Below, in pieces: positions 33,653-42,900 of a DNA stretch of 44,064 nt. Numbering within the stretch: position 1 is the first letter of the stretch; each line of letters begins with the position of its first letter. Source of the stretch: JAZRZI01 sp045601325 (GTDB lineage: Bacteria > Bacillota_I > Bacilli_A > RFN20 > CAG-826); contig JAZRZI010000036.1 in NCBI GenBank assembly GCA_045601325.1, positions 1 to 44,064 on the forward strand, in the 5' to 3' direction. The notes below the pieces were generated by a model. The model was not told the DNA's origin, did not search any database, and was given only the letters and a program-made list of their open reading frames with translations. Made by a program: the position numbers and the translations under genes.

Positions 33653-33688
33653 AAGTGTTGGGAGGCAATCGCTTCCCAACACTTTATT
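33653..33688 (+). terminator. strong hairpin between oppA and oppB (attenuator or mRNA stabiliser)
   Basis: AAGTGTTGGGAGG pairs over 13 bp (one G-T pair) with CTTCCCAACACTT around a six-base loop and is followed by TATT. A stem like this right after a binding-protein gene usually makes termination partial or protects the 3' end, keeping the binding protein in excess over the permeases. No new promoter is obvious before oppB. Confidence 0.7.
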
Positions 33689-33712
33689 CGCATTAAAGGA
33701 GGTATAAAAATT

Positions 33713-34723
33713 ATGGGAAAATATGTTATAAAAAGACTTATTTTGGCTTTCGTAACAACGTTTATTATCTTGAGTATTACTTTTATTCTCATGAAGTTGT
33801 TACCATTCCAAAAGCCACCAGGAGAAGCAGCCCGTGCAATTTACTTAAATAAGCAAGTCTTTTTAGGATATGTTTACACTAGTCCAGTAAAAATTTCGGG
33901 TGCCAGAGAAGTGGACTATTTTAATGGTTTATACTATTATCAAACACCAATTTTAAAACAATTATTTATGTGGTACAAAAACGTTTTCGTACATGGTGAG
34001 TGGGGTACATCTACATCCGTTTGGCCTAACGTTGACGCTATCGTTATCATCATGAAACGTTTACCTAACTCAATTAAGATCAACATTTGGTCTGTTTTCG
34101 TATCTGTTCCAATTGGTATTATTCTTGGTATCGTTGCTGCATTACATAAAAACAAATTTATTGATAATTTTATTTCTACTGTTATTATGTTGCTCGTTTC
34201 CATTCCAGGATTCGTTTTAATTATTCTCACTCAATATTATGTTGGTTACAAATGGCACATACTTCCTGCAACATTTACAACCAGTCATGATCCTGCTCTT
34301 ATAGCTAAGAGTTACATCATGCCTGTGTTCTTACTTTCCGTCGGTTCAATCTGTGCTTATTGCAGAGCTGTTAGAGCTGAACTATGTGAAGTTATGGAAA
34401 GTGAATATTTGCTTTTAGCACGTACTAAAGGTTTAACAAAAAAACAAGCAATCATCCGTCACGCATTAAGAAACGCTATGGTCCCTATCGTACCTGGCAT
34501 CTTAGCTGAATTCGTTGGCATTTTAGGTGGTTCTATGATTCTCGAAAATATCTATAGAATTCAAGGTATTGGTGGCTTGTTCCTTGATTCCATTTCAGGT
34601 AGTGACTACAACGTCTTAATGGCTGATATGGCGTTCTTCTCCATTATCTCATTATGCGCTGCTGTGGTTTGTGATATCTCTTATGGATTCATCGATCCTA
34701 GAATCAGAATGGGGGAAAGATAA
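33713..34723 (+). CDS. oppB: oligopeptide ABC transporter permease OppB
   Basis: This 336-residue membrane protein of the DppB/OppB family opens with the typical MGKYVIKRLILAFVTTFIILSITFILMK first helix. An extracytoplasmic segment of about 75 residues separates helices one and two. The cytoplasmic EAA-like loop appears as YLLLARTKGLTKKQAIIRHALRNAMVP, a hallmark of the family, and the protein ends with the usual YGFIDPRIRMG. AGGAGG lies upstream of the ATG. With OppC it forms the pore. The gene follows the inter-cistronic hairpin after oppA. Confidence 0.95.
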   Translation: MGKYVIKRLILAFVTTFIILSITFILMKLLPFQKPPGEAARAIYLNKQVFLGYVYTSPVKISGAREVDYFNGLYYYQTPILKQLFMWYKNVFVHGEWGTSTSVWPNVDAIVIIMKRLPNSIKINIWSVFVSVPIGIILGIVAALHKNKFIDNFISTVIMLLVSIPGFVLIILTQYYVGYKWHILPATFTTSHDPALIAKSYIMPVFLLSVGSICAYCRAVRAELCEVMESEYLLLARTKGLTKKQAIIRHALRNAMVPIVPGILAEFVGILGGSMILENIYRIQGIGGLFLDSISGSDYNVLMADMAFFSIISLCAAVVCDISYGFIDPRIRMGER

Positions 34724-34724
34724 T

Positions 34725-36716
34725 ATGGCAGAAGAAAATAAAAACTTACAACCAGTTATTAATGATGATTCCTTCGTTTTCGTTCGTGATCAAGGCTCTA
34801 CTACAAAAATCAAAGATGAAAAAATGCAGACTAAATCTACAACTTATGCAAGAGATGCATTCAAGAGATTCTGCAAAAATAAATCATCTGTTGTCGGCGC
34901 AATTATCATTGCGATATTAATGCTTGGATCTATCTTTATTCCAATCATTTCGCCTTATAAAACAACCGGCACACAAAACTTGGAACTCAAATTATTAAAT
35001 CCAAAATTATTCAAAGCTGGCACAGGATGGTGGGATGGCTGTGTTAGTAAAACAGGTGTCCTATCATTCAATGAAGAAACTGGTGAATATGGTGTTAACT
35101 CCGAAGGCAACGAGTTCACCAAGCAAACCGCTATTGTTAGTGATTTTAAGAAATTAGAAGTCGTTTATTATGACTATGCAAGCCATAACTTTACTGGTGG
35201 TACATTACGTATCTCTACTCGTGACGTTGGCGCATCTGATATCTATTATCGTCAATACAATGGTTTCGAAATCACTGCTGATGGTGAATATACAGCAGAT
35301 ATTGTTATGTCTACTGATGAATCCATCGTCAAAGAAACCGATTTCGAACTTGCTGAATATAGAATTATGTTAGAGGTTGCTGCTACTCAAAAAGGCACTC
35401 CAACAATGTATTCAGTCCAAGATTGGAGCACAGATTATCCAACTGATGAAGAAGAACCTTTACAATTGAATTTATCTAAAGTTCTTTCTGATAACGGTCT
35501 TGAAAAAGGCAATTTCTGCCGTTTGAGATTTGAAATTAAAAATAAAGCCGAAAAGCATCAATATCTTTTATTCAAAAATGTTTTATTCTCATGTGCTGAT
35601 GAAGAAAAAGCAGAAGATATTAAAGATTTCAGCATTATCGATCCTAACTCTACATGTCTTTTAACTCCAGCAGATAGAGGTCTTTGGGTTTCTAATGGTG
35701 ACTCCACAGTGTTACGTGCTGAATACGCATCTGTTAGATATAGATACGATATGTATGAACATGCACTTGGATTTACATCAGGTAAAGTCATTGGTTATCA
35801 AGAAATTAATTCTTATGTTGAAAAAGGTTGGATGACAATTGACTGGGCAAAAGTAAGATCAAATCCTTCTAAAGCTGATGAATATATTGAAATTCTCAGT
35901 TCGAGATGTCCATTAACAGAAGACTCAGAAGGCCATTACATCACTGGCTATTCCAAAACCACTTATGCTGGACAAACAATTGAACAATTAACATGTAATG
36001 TCCAACTTTACAAATATTTAGGTTACAAATCTATGCCGAAGTTTGTCTTTGGTAGTGATAACAATGGTAGAGACTTATTCACACACTGTTTCAGATGTTT
36101 GAAAAATTCATTATTATTATCCATTTGCTGTTTCTCTATTTGTTTCGTAATTGGTATCATTTGGGGTTCAGTTTCTGGTTACTATGGCGGAACTGTCGAC
36201 TTAGTTATGGAAAGAATTACCGACTTATTAGCAGGTATTCCTTCTACTATCGTGTTAACGCTTATGTTGTTATTGCTCGGTAGAAAAACAGTAACATTCG
36301 CATTTGCTGTTTGCTTAACTGGTTGGATTGGTACATCATCATTAACTAGAACTCAATTCTATAGATTTAAGAATCGTGAGTCTGTTTTAGCGGCTAGAAC
36401 ATTAGGCGCAAGCGACAAGAGACTTATCTTTAAACACATTTTACCTAACTCTTTAGGCACAATTGTTACATCAAGTGTTCTTGCTATTCCTGGATTCATT
36501 TTCACTGAAGCAAGCTTATCATTCTTGCACTTAGGTCTTGATACTGGTGACTCATTCGGTGTCATCTTATCTGAAAACCAAACAAATTTATCCAAATTAC
36601 CTTTATTGATTTTCGTTCCATCAATCATCCTTTGTTTATTGATGATTTGTTTCAACTTATTTGGTAATGGTTTAAGAGATGCTTTAAACCCAACCTTGAA
36701 AGGAGGAGAGCAATAA
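34725..36716 (+). CDS. oppC: oligopeptide ABC transporter permease OppC with large extracytoplasmic insertion
   Basis: The protein has 663 residues from ATG 34725 (GGGGGA eight bases upstream); an in-frame start at 34671 would overlap oppB by 53 bases. OppC is normally about 300 residues. The N-terminal helix (54-76) is followed by a ~350-residue insertion (about 80-435) before the conserved VFGSDNNGRDLFTHCF motif, the remaining helices and the EAA-like loop SVLAARTLGASDKRLIFKHILPN. The insertion begins NPKLFKAGTGWWDG and looks like a beta-rich domain plus a helical part, placed outside the membrane, where it could contact the binding protein or substrate. It has no recognisable enzyme motif. 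Confidence 0.93.
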   Translation: MAEENKNLQPVINDDSFVFVRDQGSTTKIKDEKMQTKSTTYARDAFKRFCKNKSSVVGAIIIAILMLGSIFIPIISPYKTTGTQNLELKLLNPKLFKAGTGWWDGCVSKTGVLSFNEETGEYGVNSEGNEFTKQTAIVSDFKKLEVVYYDYASHNFTGGTLRISTRDVGASDIYYRQYNGFEITADGEYTADIVMSTDESIVKETDFELAEYRIMLEVAATQKGTPTMYSVQDWSTDYPTDEEEPLQLNLSKVLSDNGLEKGNFCRLRFEIKNKAEKHQYLLFKNVLFSCADEEKAEDIKDFSIIDPNSTCLLTPADRGLWVSNGDSTVLRAEYASVRYRYDMYEHALGFTSGKVIGYQEINSYVEKGWMTIDWAKVRSNPSKADEYIEILSSRCPLTEDSEGHYITGYSKTTYAGQTIEQLTCNVQLYKYLGYKSMPKFVFGSDNNGRDLFTHCFRCLKNSLLLSICCFSICFVIGIIWGSVSGYYGGTVDLVMERITDLLAGIPSTIVLTLMLLLLGRKTVTFAFAVCLTGWIGTSSLTRTQFYRFKNRESVLAARTLGASDKRLIFKHILPNSLGTIVTSSVLAIPGFIFTEASLSFLHLGLDTGDSFGVILSENQTNLSKLPLLIFVPSIILCLLMICFNLFGNGLRDALNPTLKGGEQ

Positions 36717-36717
36717 T

Positions 36718-38211
36718 ATGGAAAACAAAGAAAAAGTTGTTGAAGTACAAAACCTCGTAATCTCTTTCAAGACAGACCATGGTATTCTCCATGCGGTTCG
36801 TAATATTTCCTTCGATTTATATAGAGGTGAAACATTATGTATCGTTGGCGAATCTGGTTCTGGTAAATCCGTTACTAGTAAAGCTATCATGGGTATTTTA
36901 GCCGCTAACGCAATTATCGAAGGTGGAACCATCATGTATCGTGGTGAAAACTTACTCGAAGTTGCAGAAGAAGAATTCCACAAGATTCGTGGTCATAAGA
37001 TTGGTATGATCTTCCAAGACCCATTATCATCTTTGAACCCAATCGTTAGAATTGGCAAACAAATTACTGAAGCTACTTTGATCAATTCAAACAAGCTTAA
37101 ATTATTATATGATGATATTATTTCCGATGATTTGATCGCATATAAAAACACTTTGGCAAGATCCAAAATTCAATGTGATGCTGCTTGGAATGAATATAAC
37201 AAAACAGTGCTTGATCATAAGCACAAATATTCTTCCGAAAAACCAACTAAGGAAGAAGTAGCGGCATACAAACAAGACCTTGCTAGCAAGAAGGCTGAGG
37301 CTAAGAAAAAAGTTAAGGAAATCCAAGCCGAAACTGCTGTCAAAGCCGCACCTTTAAAAGCAAAATTAAAGGCTACAAAAGCAGAAGCTAAGAAACAAGT
37401 TAAAGAATATAAAAACCAAGTTCTTTCCGATTATAGAAAAGAAATTGCGGACATTAAACAACGTTACGAAGATGATCGTAATGCTTTAAACGAAAAATTA
37501 GCATCTGCAAAACTTGAAAAAACTAATAAATTAAGAATTACAAAAGCAGAAGCAAAACGTAGAGCGTTAGCTATTATGCATGAAGTTGGTATTCCAGAAC
37601 CAGAAAAGAGATTTAGACAATATCCATTCGAATTCTCTGGTGGTATGAGACAACGTATCGTTATTGCTATTGCTTTAACAGAAACTCCTGAAGTTCTTAT
37701 TTGTGACGAGCCTACAACCGCTCTTGACGTTACAATTCAAGGACAAATTCTCGAACTTATTAAAAAGATTCAAAAAGAAAGAAATCTTTCAGTTATCTTT
37801 ATTACTCACGACTTGGGCGTTGTTGCTAACATGGCGGACCGTGTTGCAGTTATGTACGCTGGTAAAATTGTTGAATATGGTAATAGTGAAGAAATCTTCT
37901 TTGAACCAAAGCACCCTTATACATGGGCGTTACTATCATCTATTCCCGATGTTGATAGCAAAGAAAGACTTGATGCTATTCCTGGCACTCCACCAAATAT
38001 GATTTACCCACCTAAAGGTGACGCATTTGCTGCTCGTAGTAAATACGCTATGAAGATTGATTTCGAGGTTGAACCTCCATTCTTTAAAGTTAGTGAAACA
38101 CACTATGCTGCTACTTGGTTATTAGATCCAAGAGCACCTAAAGCAGAAATGCCTAAGATTGTTTCTGAAAGAATCTCTAACTCTTTGAAAGCAAAGAAAG
38201 GAGGAAAGTAA
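36718..38211 (+). CDS. oppD: oligopeptide ABC transporter ATPase OppD with coiled-coil insertion
   Basis: This is a 497-residue ATPase; the family usually has about 330-360. Walker A GESGSGKS 44-51, Q-loop Gln100 (IFQDPLSSLNP), signature FSGGMRQR 306-313, Walker B LICDEP 327-332 and His364 are all intact. A very Lys/Ala/Glu-rich insertion of about 150 residues (122-275) sits between the Q-loop region and signature motif, strongly predicted as coiled coil. It contains the repeated KATKAEAKK/ITKAEAKR motif. The C-terminal oligopeptide-family tail (YTWALLSSIPD, IPGTPPNMIYPPKGDAFAAR) is present, although the usual Fe-S-type Cys cluster is not evident. AGGAGGAG lies upstream. It pairs with OppF. 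Confidence 0.94.
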   Translation: MENKEKVVEVQNLVISFKTDHGILHAVRNISFDLYRGETLCIVGESGSGKSVTSKAIMGILAANAIIEGGTIMYRGENLLEVAEEEFHKIRGHKIGMIFQDPLSSLNPIVRIGKQITEATLINSNKLKLLYDDIISDDLIAYKNTLARSKIQCDAAWNEYNKTVLDHKHKYSSEKPTKEEVAAYKQDLASKKAEAKKKVKEIQAETAVKAAPLKAKLKATKAEAKKQVKEYKNQVLSDYRKEIADIKQRYEDDRNALNEKLASAKLEKTNKLRITKAEAKRRALAIMHEVGIPEPEKRFRQYPFEFSGGMRQRIVIAIALTETPEVLICDEPTTALDVTIQGQILELIKKIQKERNLSVIFITHDLGVVANMADRVAVMYAGKIVEYGNSEEIFFEPKHPYTWALLSSIPDVDSKERLDAIPGTPPNMIYPPKGDAFAARSKYAMKIDFEVEPPFFKVSETHYAATWLLDPRAPKAEMPKIVSERISNSLKAKKGGK

Positions 38212-38212
38212 T

Positions 38213-39805
38213 ATGAAAGACAATGGAACTATGCCAAAATCTGAAATTCAACAAAGCGCAAGATCTGCCATTGATGATAATCATGAAAATCTAGAGTCTT
38301 CAAAACACAATTCTTCCCACACTGAGCTTCAACCTGGCTATAAGAAAGAATCTAAGGCCTTGAAAAATCAATATGCTGCTGAATTTGCAAAAGCAGATGA
38401 ATTATTCAAAGCTTATTGTGCAGAAAATCCTCTCCCTAGCGATAAATCTTTATTAGAAGACGCTAAAAAACAAAGAGACGAAAAGAAGAAAGAAATCGAA
38501 TCTGAAGTTTTAAAAGAATACCTCCAAAAAGATGAGGAATTGCAGGCAAAATACCACGATGAAATTAAATATCGTATCAATCCAAAGCTTTATCGCAAAC
38601 CAGATTTAATTAATAGTGATGTTATTCTTTCTGTTCGTCACTTAAAACAATTCTTCTTCTTCAAGAGTGGATTAAAGAAATCCAAGCTCAAAGCAGTTAG
38701 TAACGTATCATTTGATATTCATAAAGGTGAATGTTTTGGTATTGTTGGTGAATCAGGCTGTGGTAAAACTACAACCGGTAGAACTATTATCAAACTTTAT
38801 AAACCAACATCTGGCTCTATCTATTACAAAGGTTACCGTATTGGCGCGGGTTCTAGATGGAACGAAAAAGAAATCAAATGGACAAAGATTAGAGCTAACT
38901 TAGCTATCAAAGATATTAAGGCAAACGCTCAAAAAGAAATCTCTCTTTTAGACGCAAATGATCCAGAATTATCTAGCAAAAAAGAAGCAATTTTAAACGA
39001 TGCATTTGTTAAAATCGATGAGATAAAAGCTCACGTTAAAGATGTCGTTAACGTACAAAGAAAAAAGATTAAACAAATCAAGTTTGACCAAACACATACA
39101 CCTAGAAAATTAATGAATGAAATTCAAATGATTTTCCAAGATCCAGTCGATTCTCTTGATCCTAGAATGACTGTTGAAGATATCATTCAAGAAGGCTTAA
39201 TTATTCAAGGTGAAAGAAACAAAAAAGAGAACCACAAAAAAGTGGTGGAAATGCTTGAAAAAGTTGGTCTAGTTGAAGAACACGCATCAAGATATCCTCA
39301 CGAATTCTCTGGTGGTCAAAGACAACGTATTGGTATTGCCCGTGCGTTAATTATGAAACCACAATTATTAATTTGTGATGAACCTATTTCCGCTCTCGAC
39401 GTTTCCATTCGTGCTCAAGTTATTAACTTATTGAATGACTTGAAAGAAGAAATGGGATTGACATTAATCTTCATTGCTCACGACTTATCTGTTGTTAAAT
39501 ACTTCTGTGATAATATCGCAGTTATGTATTTCGGTAAATTAGTCGAGCAAGCAAGCAGTGATGAATTATTCCGTCACCCACTTCACCCTTACACAAAGAG
39601 CTTATTAAGCGCTATTCCAAAACCAAATCCTTTAACAGAAAAAGATAGAACTAGAATTATTTATAATCCTATGTTGGCTCATGATTATTCCCAAGACTTA
39701 CCAACTTTACAAGAGGTTTGTCCAGGACATATCGTTTACTGTAATAATAAGGAATTAGAGGAATATAAAACTCAAATCCAAGCTATTGATAGCGAAAATA
39801 AGTAA
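38213..39805 (+). CDS. oppF: oligopeptide ABC transporter ATPase OppF with N-terminal extension and insertion
   Basis: This 530-residue ATPase is about 200 longer than typical OppF. The first ~130 residues are a charged helical extension (ESKALKNQYAAEFAKADELF and DAKKQRDEKKKEIESEVLKE). Walker A GESGCGKT lies at 179-186. An ~85-residue charged insertion (212-297) sits between Walker A and the Q-loop (Gln309, IFQDPVDSLDP), where OppF normally has a short linker. Signature FSGGQRQR 365-372, Walker B LLICDEP and His423 are intact. GGAGG lies eight bases before the ATG. It ends the opp operon and is followed by a terminator. The insertion point differs from that in OppD and MsmK. Confidence 0.94.
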   Translation: MKDNGTMPKSEIQQSARSAIDDNHENLESSKHNSSHTELQPGYKKESKALKNQYAAEFAKADELFKAYCAENPLPSDKSLLEDAKKQRDEKKKEIESEVLKEYLQKDEELQAKYHDEIKYRINPKLYRKPDLINSDVILSVRHLKQFFFFKSGLKKSKLKAVSNVSFDIHKGECFGIVGESGCGKTTTGRTIIKLYKPTSGSIYYKGYRIGAGSRWNEKEIKWTKIRANLAIKDIKANAQKEISLLDANDPELSSKKEAILNDAFVKIDEIKAHVKDVVNVQRKKIKQIKFDQTHTPRKLMNEIQMIFQDPVDSLDPRMTVEDIIQEGLIIQGERNKKENHKKVVEMLEKVGLVEEHASRYPHEFSGGQRQRIGIARALIMKPQLLICDEPISALDVSIRAQVINLLNDLKEEMGLTLIFIAHDLSVVKYFCDNIAVMYFGKLVEQASSDELFRHPLHPYTKSLLSAIPKPNPLTEKDRTRIIYNPMLAHDYSQDLPTLQEVCPGHIVYCNNKELEEYKTQIQAIDSENK

Positions 39806-39811
39806 TTGATT

Positions 39812-39840
39812 AGCGAGTAACTTACTCGCTTTTCTTTTTA
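39812..39840 (+). terminator. rho-independent terminator of the opp operon
   Basis: AGCGAGTA pairs perfectly with TACTCGCT (8 bp) around a three-base loop and is followed by TTTCTTTTTA. It lies seven bases after the oppF stop. Confidence 0.88.
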
Positions 39841-39842
39841 TC

Positions 39843-39884
39843 ATATGCAATATTTGTTGCGCGCATATAACATATGTGTATAAT
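39843..39884 (+). promoter_or_regulatory. promoter with overlapping inverted repeat for the surface protease gene
   Basis: TTGCGC (39857-39862) and TATAAT (39879-39884) are separated by 16 bases. An inverted ATATGC...GCATAT (39843-39848/39863-39868) brackets the -35 box, and a further CATAT-AA-CATATG overlaps the spacer. The half-site resembles the TATGC/GCATA core at the glycan-locus promoter, but with wider spacing, so a shared regulator is only a possibility. Confidence 0.55.
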
Positions 39885-39929
39885 TAAAAATAACATATTT
39901 AGGCTAAATGCCAGAAAGGAGATATGTTT

Positions 39930-42900
39930 ATGCTCAAATTTAAACTTTTAGCACTTGCTGCTATGACATGCGTAGTCGGTTCAGCAAACTTAAAACAAGT
40001 TAACGTGCAAAAAGAAGAATTGAACGCTCACATCATCGTCCAAGTTAAAGGTGACGCTACAAAGATGTCTGAAGCTCAAGTTCTTGCATCACAAAATAGA
40101 GTATTAAGCGAAATTCTCACAAACATTACAACTAGTTACAAAGTTGAAGAAAGATATACTTCTTCATTAAACGGTTTTGTTTTAAACGTTAATGCTAGTC
40201 ATGTTGATGCTATTCGTCGTTTAAATTCCGTTTATGATGTCAACTACAACAGACAACATGCAGCAATGCCATTAAATAACGATGAATTAGTACACGCTCT
40301 TGAATTTGCCCATAGCGAAGCCTCCGATAATATTTCTTCTGACACAATGTACAAACCAGAAGAATCTAATGAAGGTGAAGGCGTATTAATCGCTATTATG
40401 GACACAGGTTCAATGGTTAACGCCTCTATCAATGGAACTACAGGCGTTACACATGACAGCTTCACGGCACTTGATCCATCTGTAACTGTCAAAGAAACAA
40501 AAGAGAGCATTCAAGAAAAGATTGCTCAAAATCCTGGATTCCATGGTAAGAATGATAAAACTCATTCAACTTACTGGAATAACAAAGTTCCATTCTACTA
40601 TGACTATGGTGGTACTTCCCATGTTAGTGGAACAGCTGGTCCAGAAGACTTCGATGTCTTTGACGAAGGCCAACCACATGGTAACCACGTAGCAAGTATT
40701 GCTGCTGGTAACGATCCTTTATACAAAGGTATTGCTCCAAAAGCACAAATCGCTGTTATGAACGTATTTACAGCTTATGAACCAACCGATGCTGACATTA
40801 TGGCTGGTGCAAGCGCAAGTTATGGTGCATATGACAGCGCGATGATTAAGGCATTTGAAGATGCTGAAGCATTAGGTGTTGATATTGTTAACTTATCCTT
40901 AGGTTCCACATTAAATGACTTCGACGAAGACAGTATTCTTTATAACTTAGTTACAAGATTACAAAAAGGTGGCATGTTAATTAACTATGCTGCTGGTAAC
41001 GACGGTAAAAACCAATTCGCATCATCTATGTATGAATACTGGACAACTGATATGGTTGAAACTGGTATCTTAAGTGGTGAAGCAAATAACCCATTCGTTA
41101 TGGATGTTGCAGCTGCTCAAGCTAACAAAGAGTACTTTGATACAGCATTCGTTGTTGGTGATAAGACAGTCGCATTCAAAGATCAAATCGAAGACTATAA
41201 CACCGCTGATGGCGAGGTCCATTATGATGTTCAAAGACATTTAACTGACTTATTAGTCGATCACCCAGATGGAAAATTCCAATTTGTTAAAGTTGGTGGT
41301 TGGGGCGAAGAAGATGACTATGATGGTGTTGACGCTGAAGGCAAAATCGTTATCGTCGATCGTGGTGAAACAACATTCTTAGAAAAGATTAACGTTGCTA
41401 TCAGCCATGGTGCTATCGCTGTTGGCATTATTAACAATGACCCAACAGAATTAGATTTCAACTTCCGTATGGATTTAAGCGGTAACACTCCAAGCGTTCC
41501 TGTCATTCTCATCTTAAATAAAGATAAAGCAGTATTTGACAACGCTACAGTTACTGAATGTCAATTATTAGTGGAAACTGAAGCTAATAACCCTACAGCA
41601 AAGACCATGGCGTCATTCTCAAGTGATGGTCCTGTCCATAACTTAACATTAAAACCTGAAATTTCTGCTCCAGGTCAATCAATTCTCGGTGCAGTTTACG
41701 CACAAGATTCACATGGTCAATACATTACAAATGGTTATGATTACTATGATGGCACATCTATGGCTACACCTAATATGGTTGGTGCAGCAGCTCTTATTCT
41801 CTCAGAACATTTAGATAATCCAAGTTGGAGAGAAAGCATCAATGCAAGAATCATGTCCACAGCAGATCCTATGAAAGATCAATTTGGCACTAACTTCGAA
41901 TCAGTTCGTAGACAAGGTGCTGGTATGGTCAATATTGCTTCTGCAATTAACACAAACGCTTACTTAGATGGTTCTACTGACGCAAGCAAATTATCTAATA
42001 AAGCAAAGATTGAATTACAAAACAACTCCGATATTAAGAATGGCGACTTAAAATTATCATTCACAATCGTTAATGAATCTAGTTCCGCTATTACTTATAG
42101 TGCTTCAACACTTGTCTATCGTCCTGAATTAGTGACAATGACAAATGAAAACTTCGGTGAAAAATTTGTTGGTAAAACAGTTCAAGCTACTTATGATCAT
42201 TTAATCGATACAGTTTCTAATACAGTTTCTGTTGGTGCAAATGAAACTAAAGTTATTAACTTACCAACTTACACACTCAGCGCTTCTGAAAAACAAACAA
42301 TCAATGATAATTTCCCATACGGTTGTTACATTGAAGGTTATGTTATCTTAAAAGCTGATGGCCAAGAAGACTTAAGCATTCCTTTCTTAGGTTTCTATGG
42401 CGACGCTAGTGGTGCAATCCCAATTGAACCATTCGCATTTGAAAAAGAAGCTGGTAGATTATACGCTTCTGATTTATTAAGCGGTGTTGCAAGTTACTTC
42501 GGTGGTTTCACAAATGCTGACTTCTCATCTGACTGGGTTTATGGTAACTTTGATAGTTTTGAAGATGTTTCTATGGAAGGCTATTTATTAAGCGAAAAGA
42601 AACTTAGAGATATGGTTGATACAAACGCTAAATCATTAACAGGTGTCGGTTTCAACCCATATACAGGTGAATACGATCCACAAAACATTTATGTTGGTAA
42701 TAATGGATTTGCTAACACAATGATCATCACTAACTATGTTATGAGAAGTGTGGCAACAAACACTATTACATTAACAAATAAAGCTTCTGGCAAAGTCGTA
42801 TTAGTAGACCACATGTATGACTCATTATTCGGCGCAACAGAAGATGCATCTGGTAAAGAAGTAGCATGGCCATTATTCAAGTCATTTGCGGTTGCGGATT

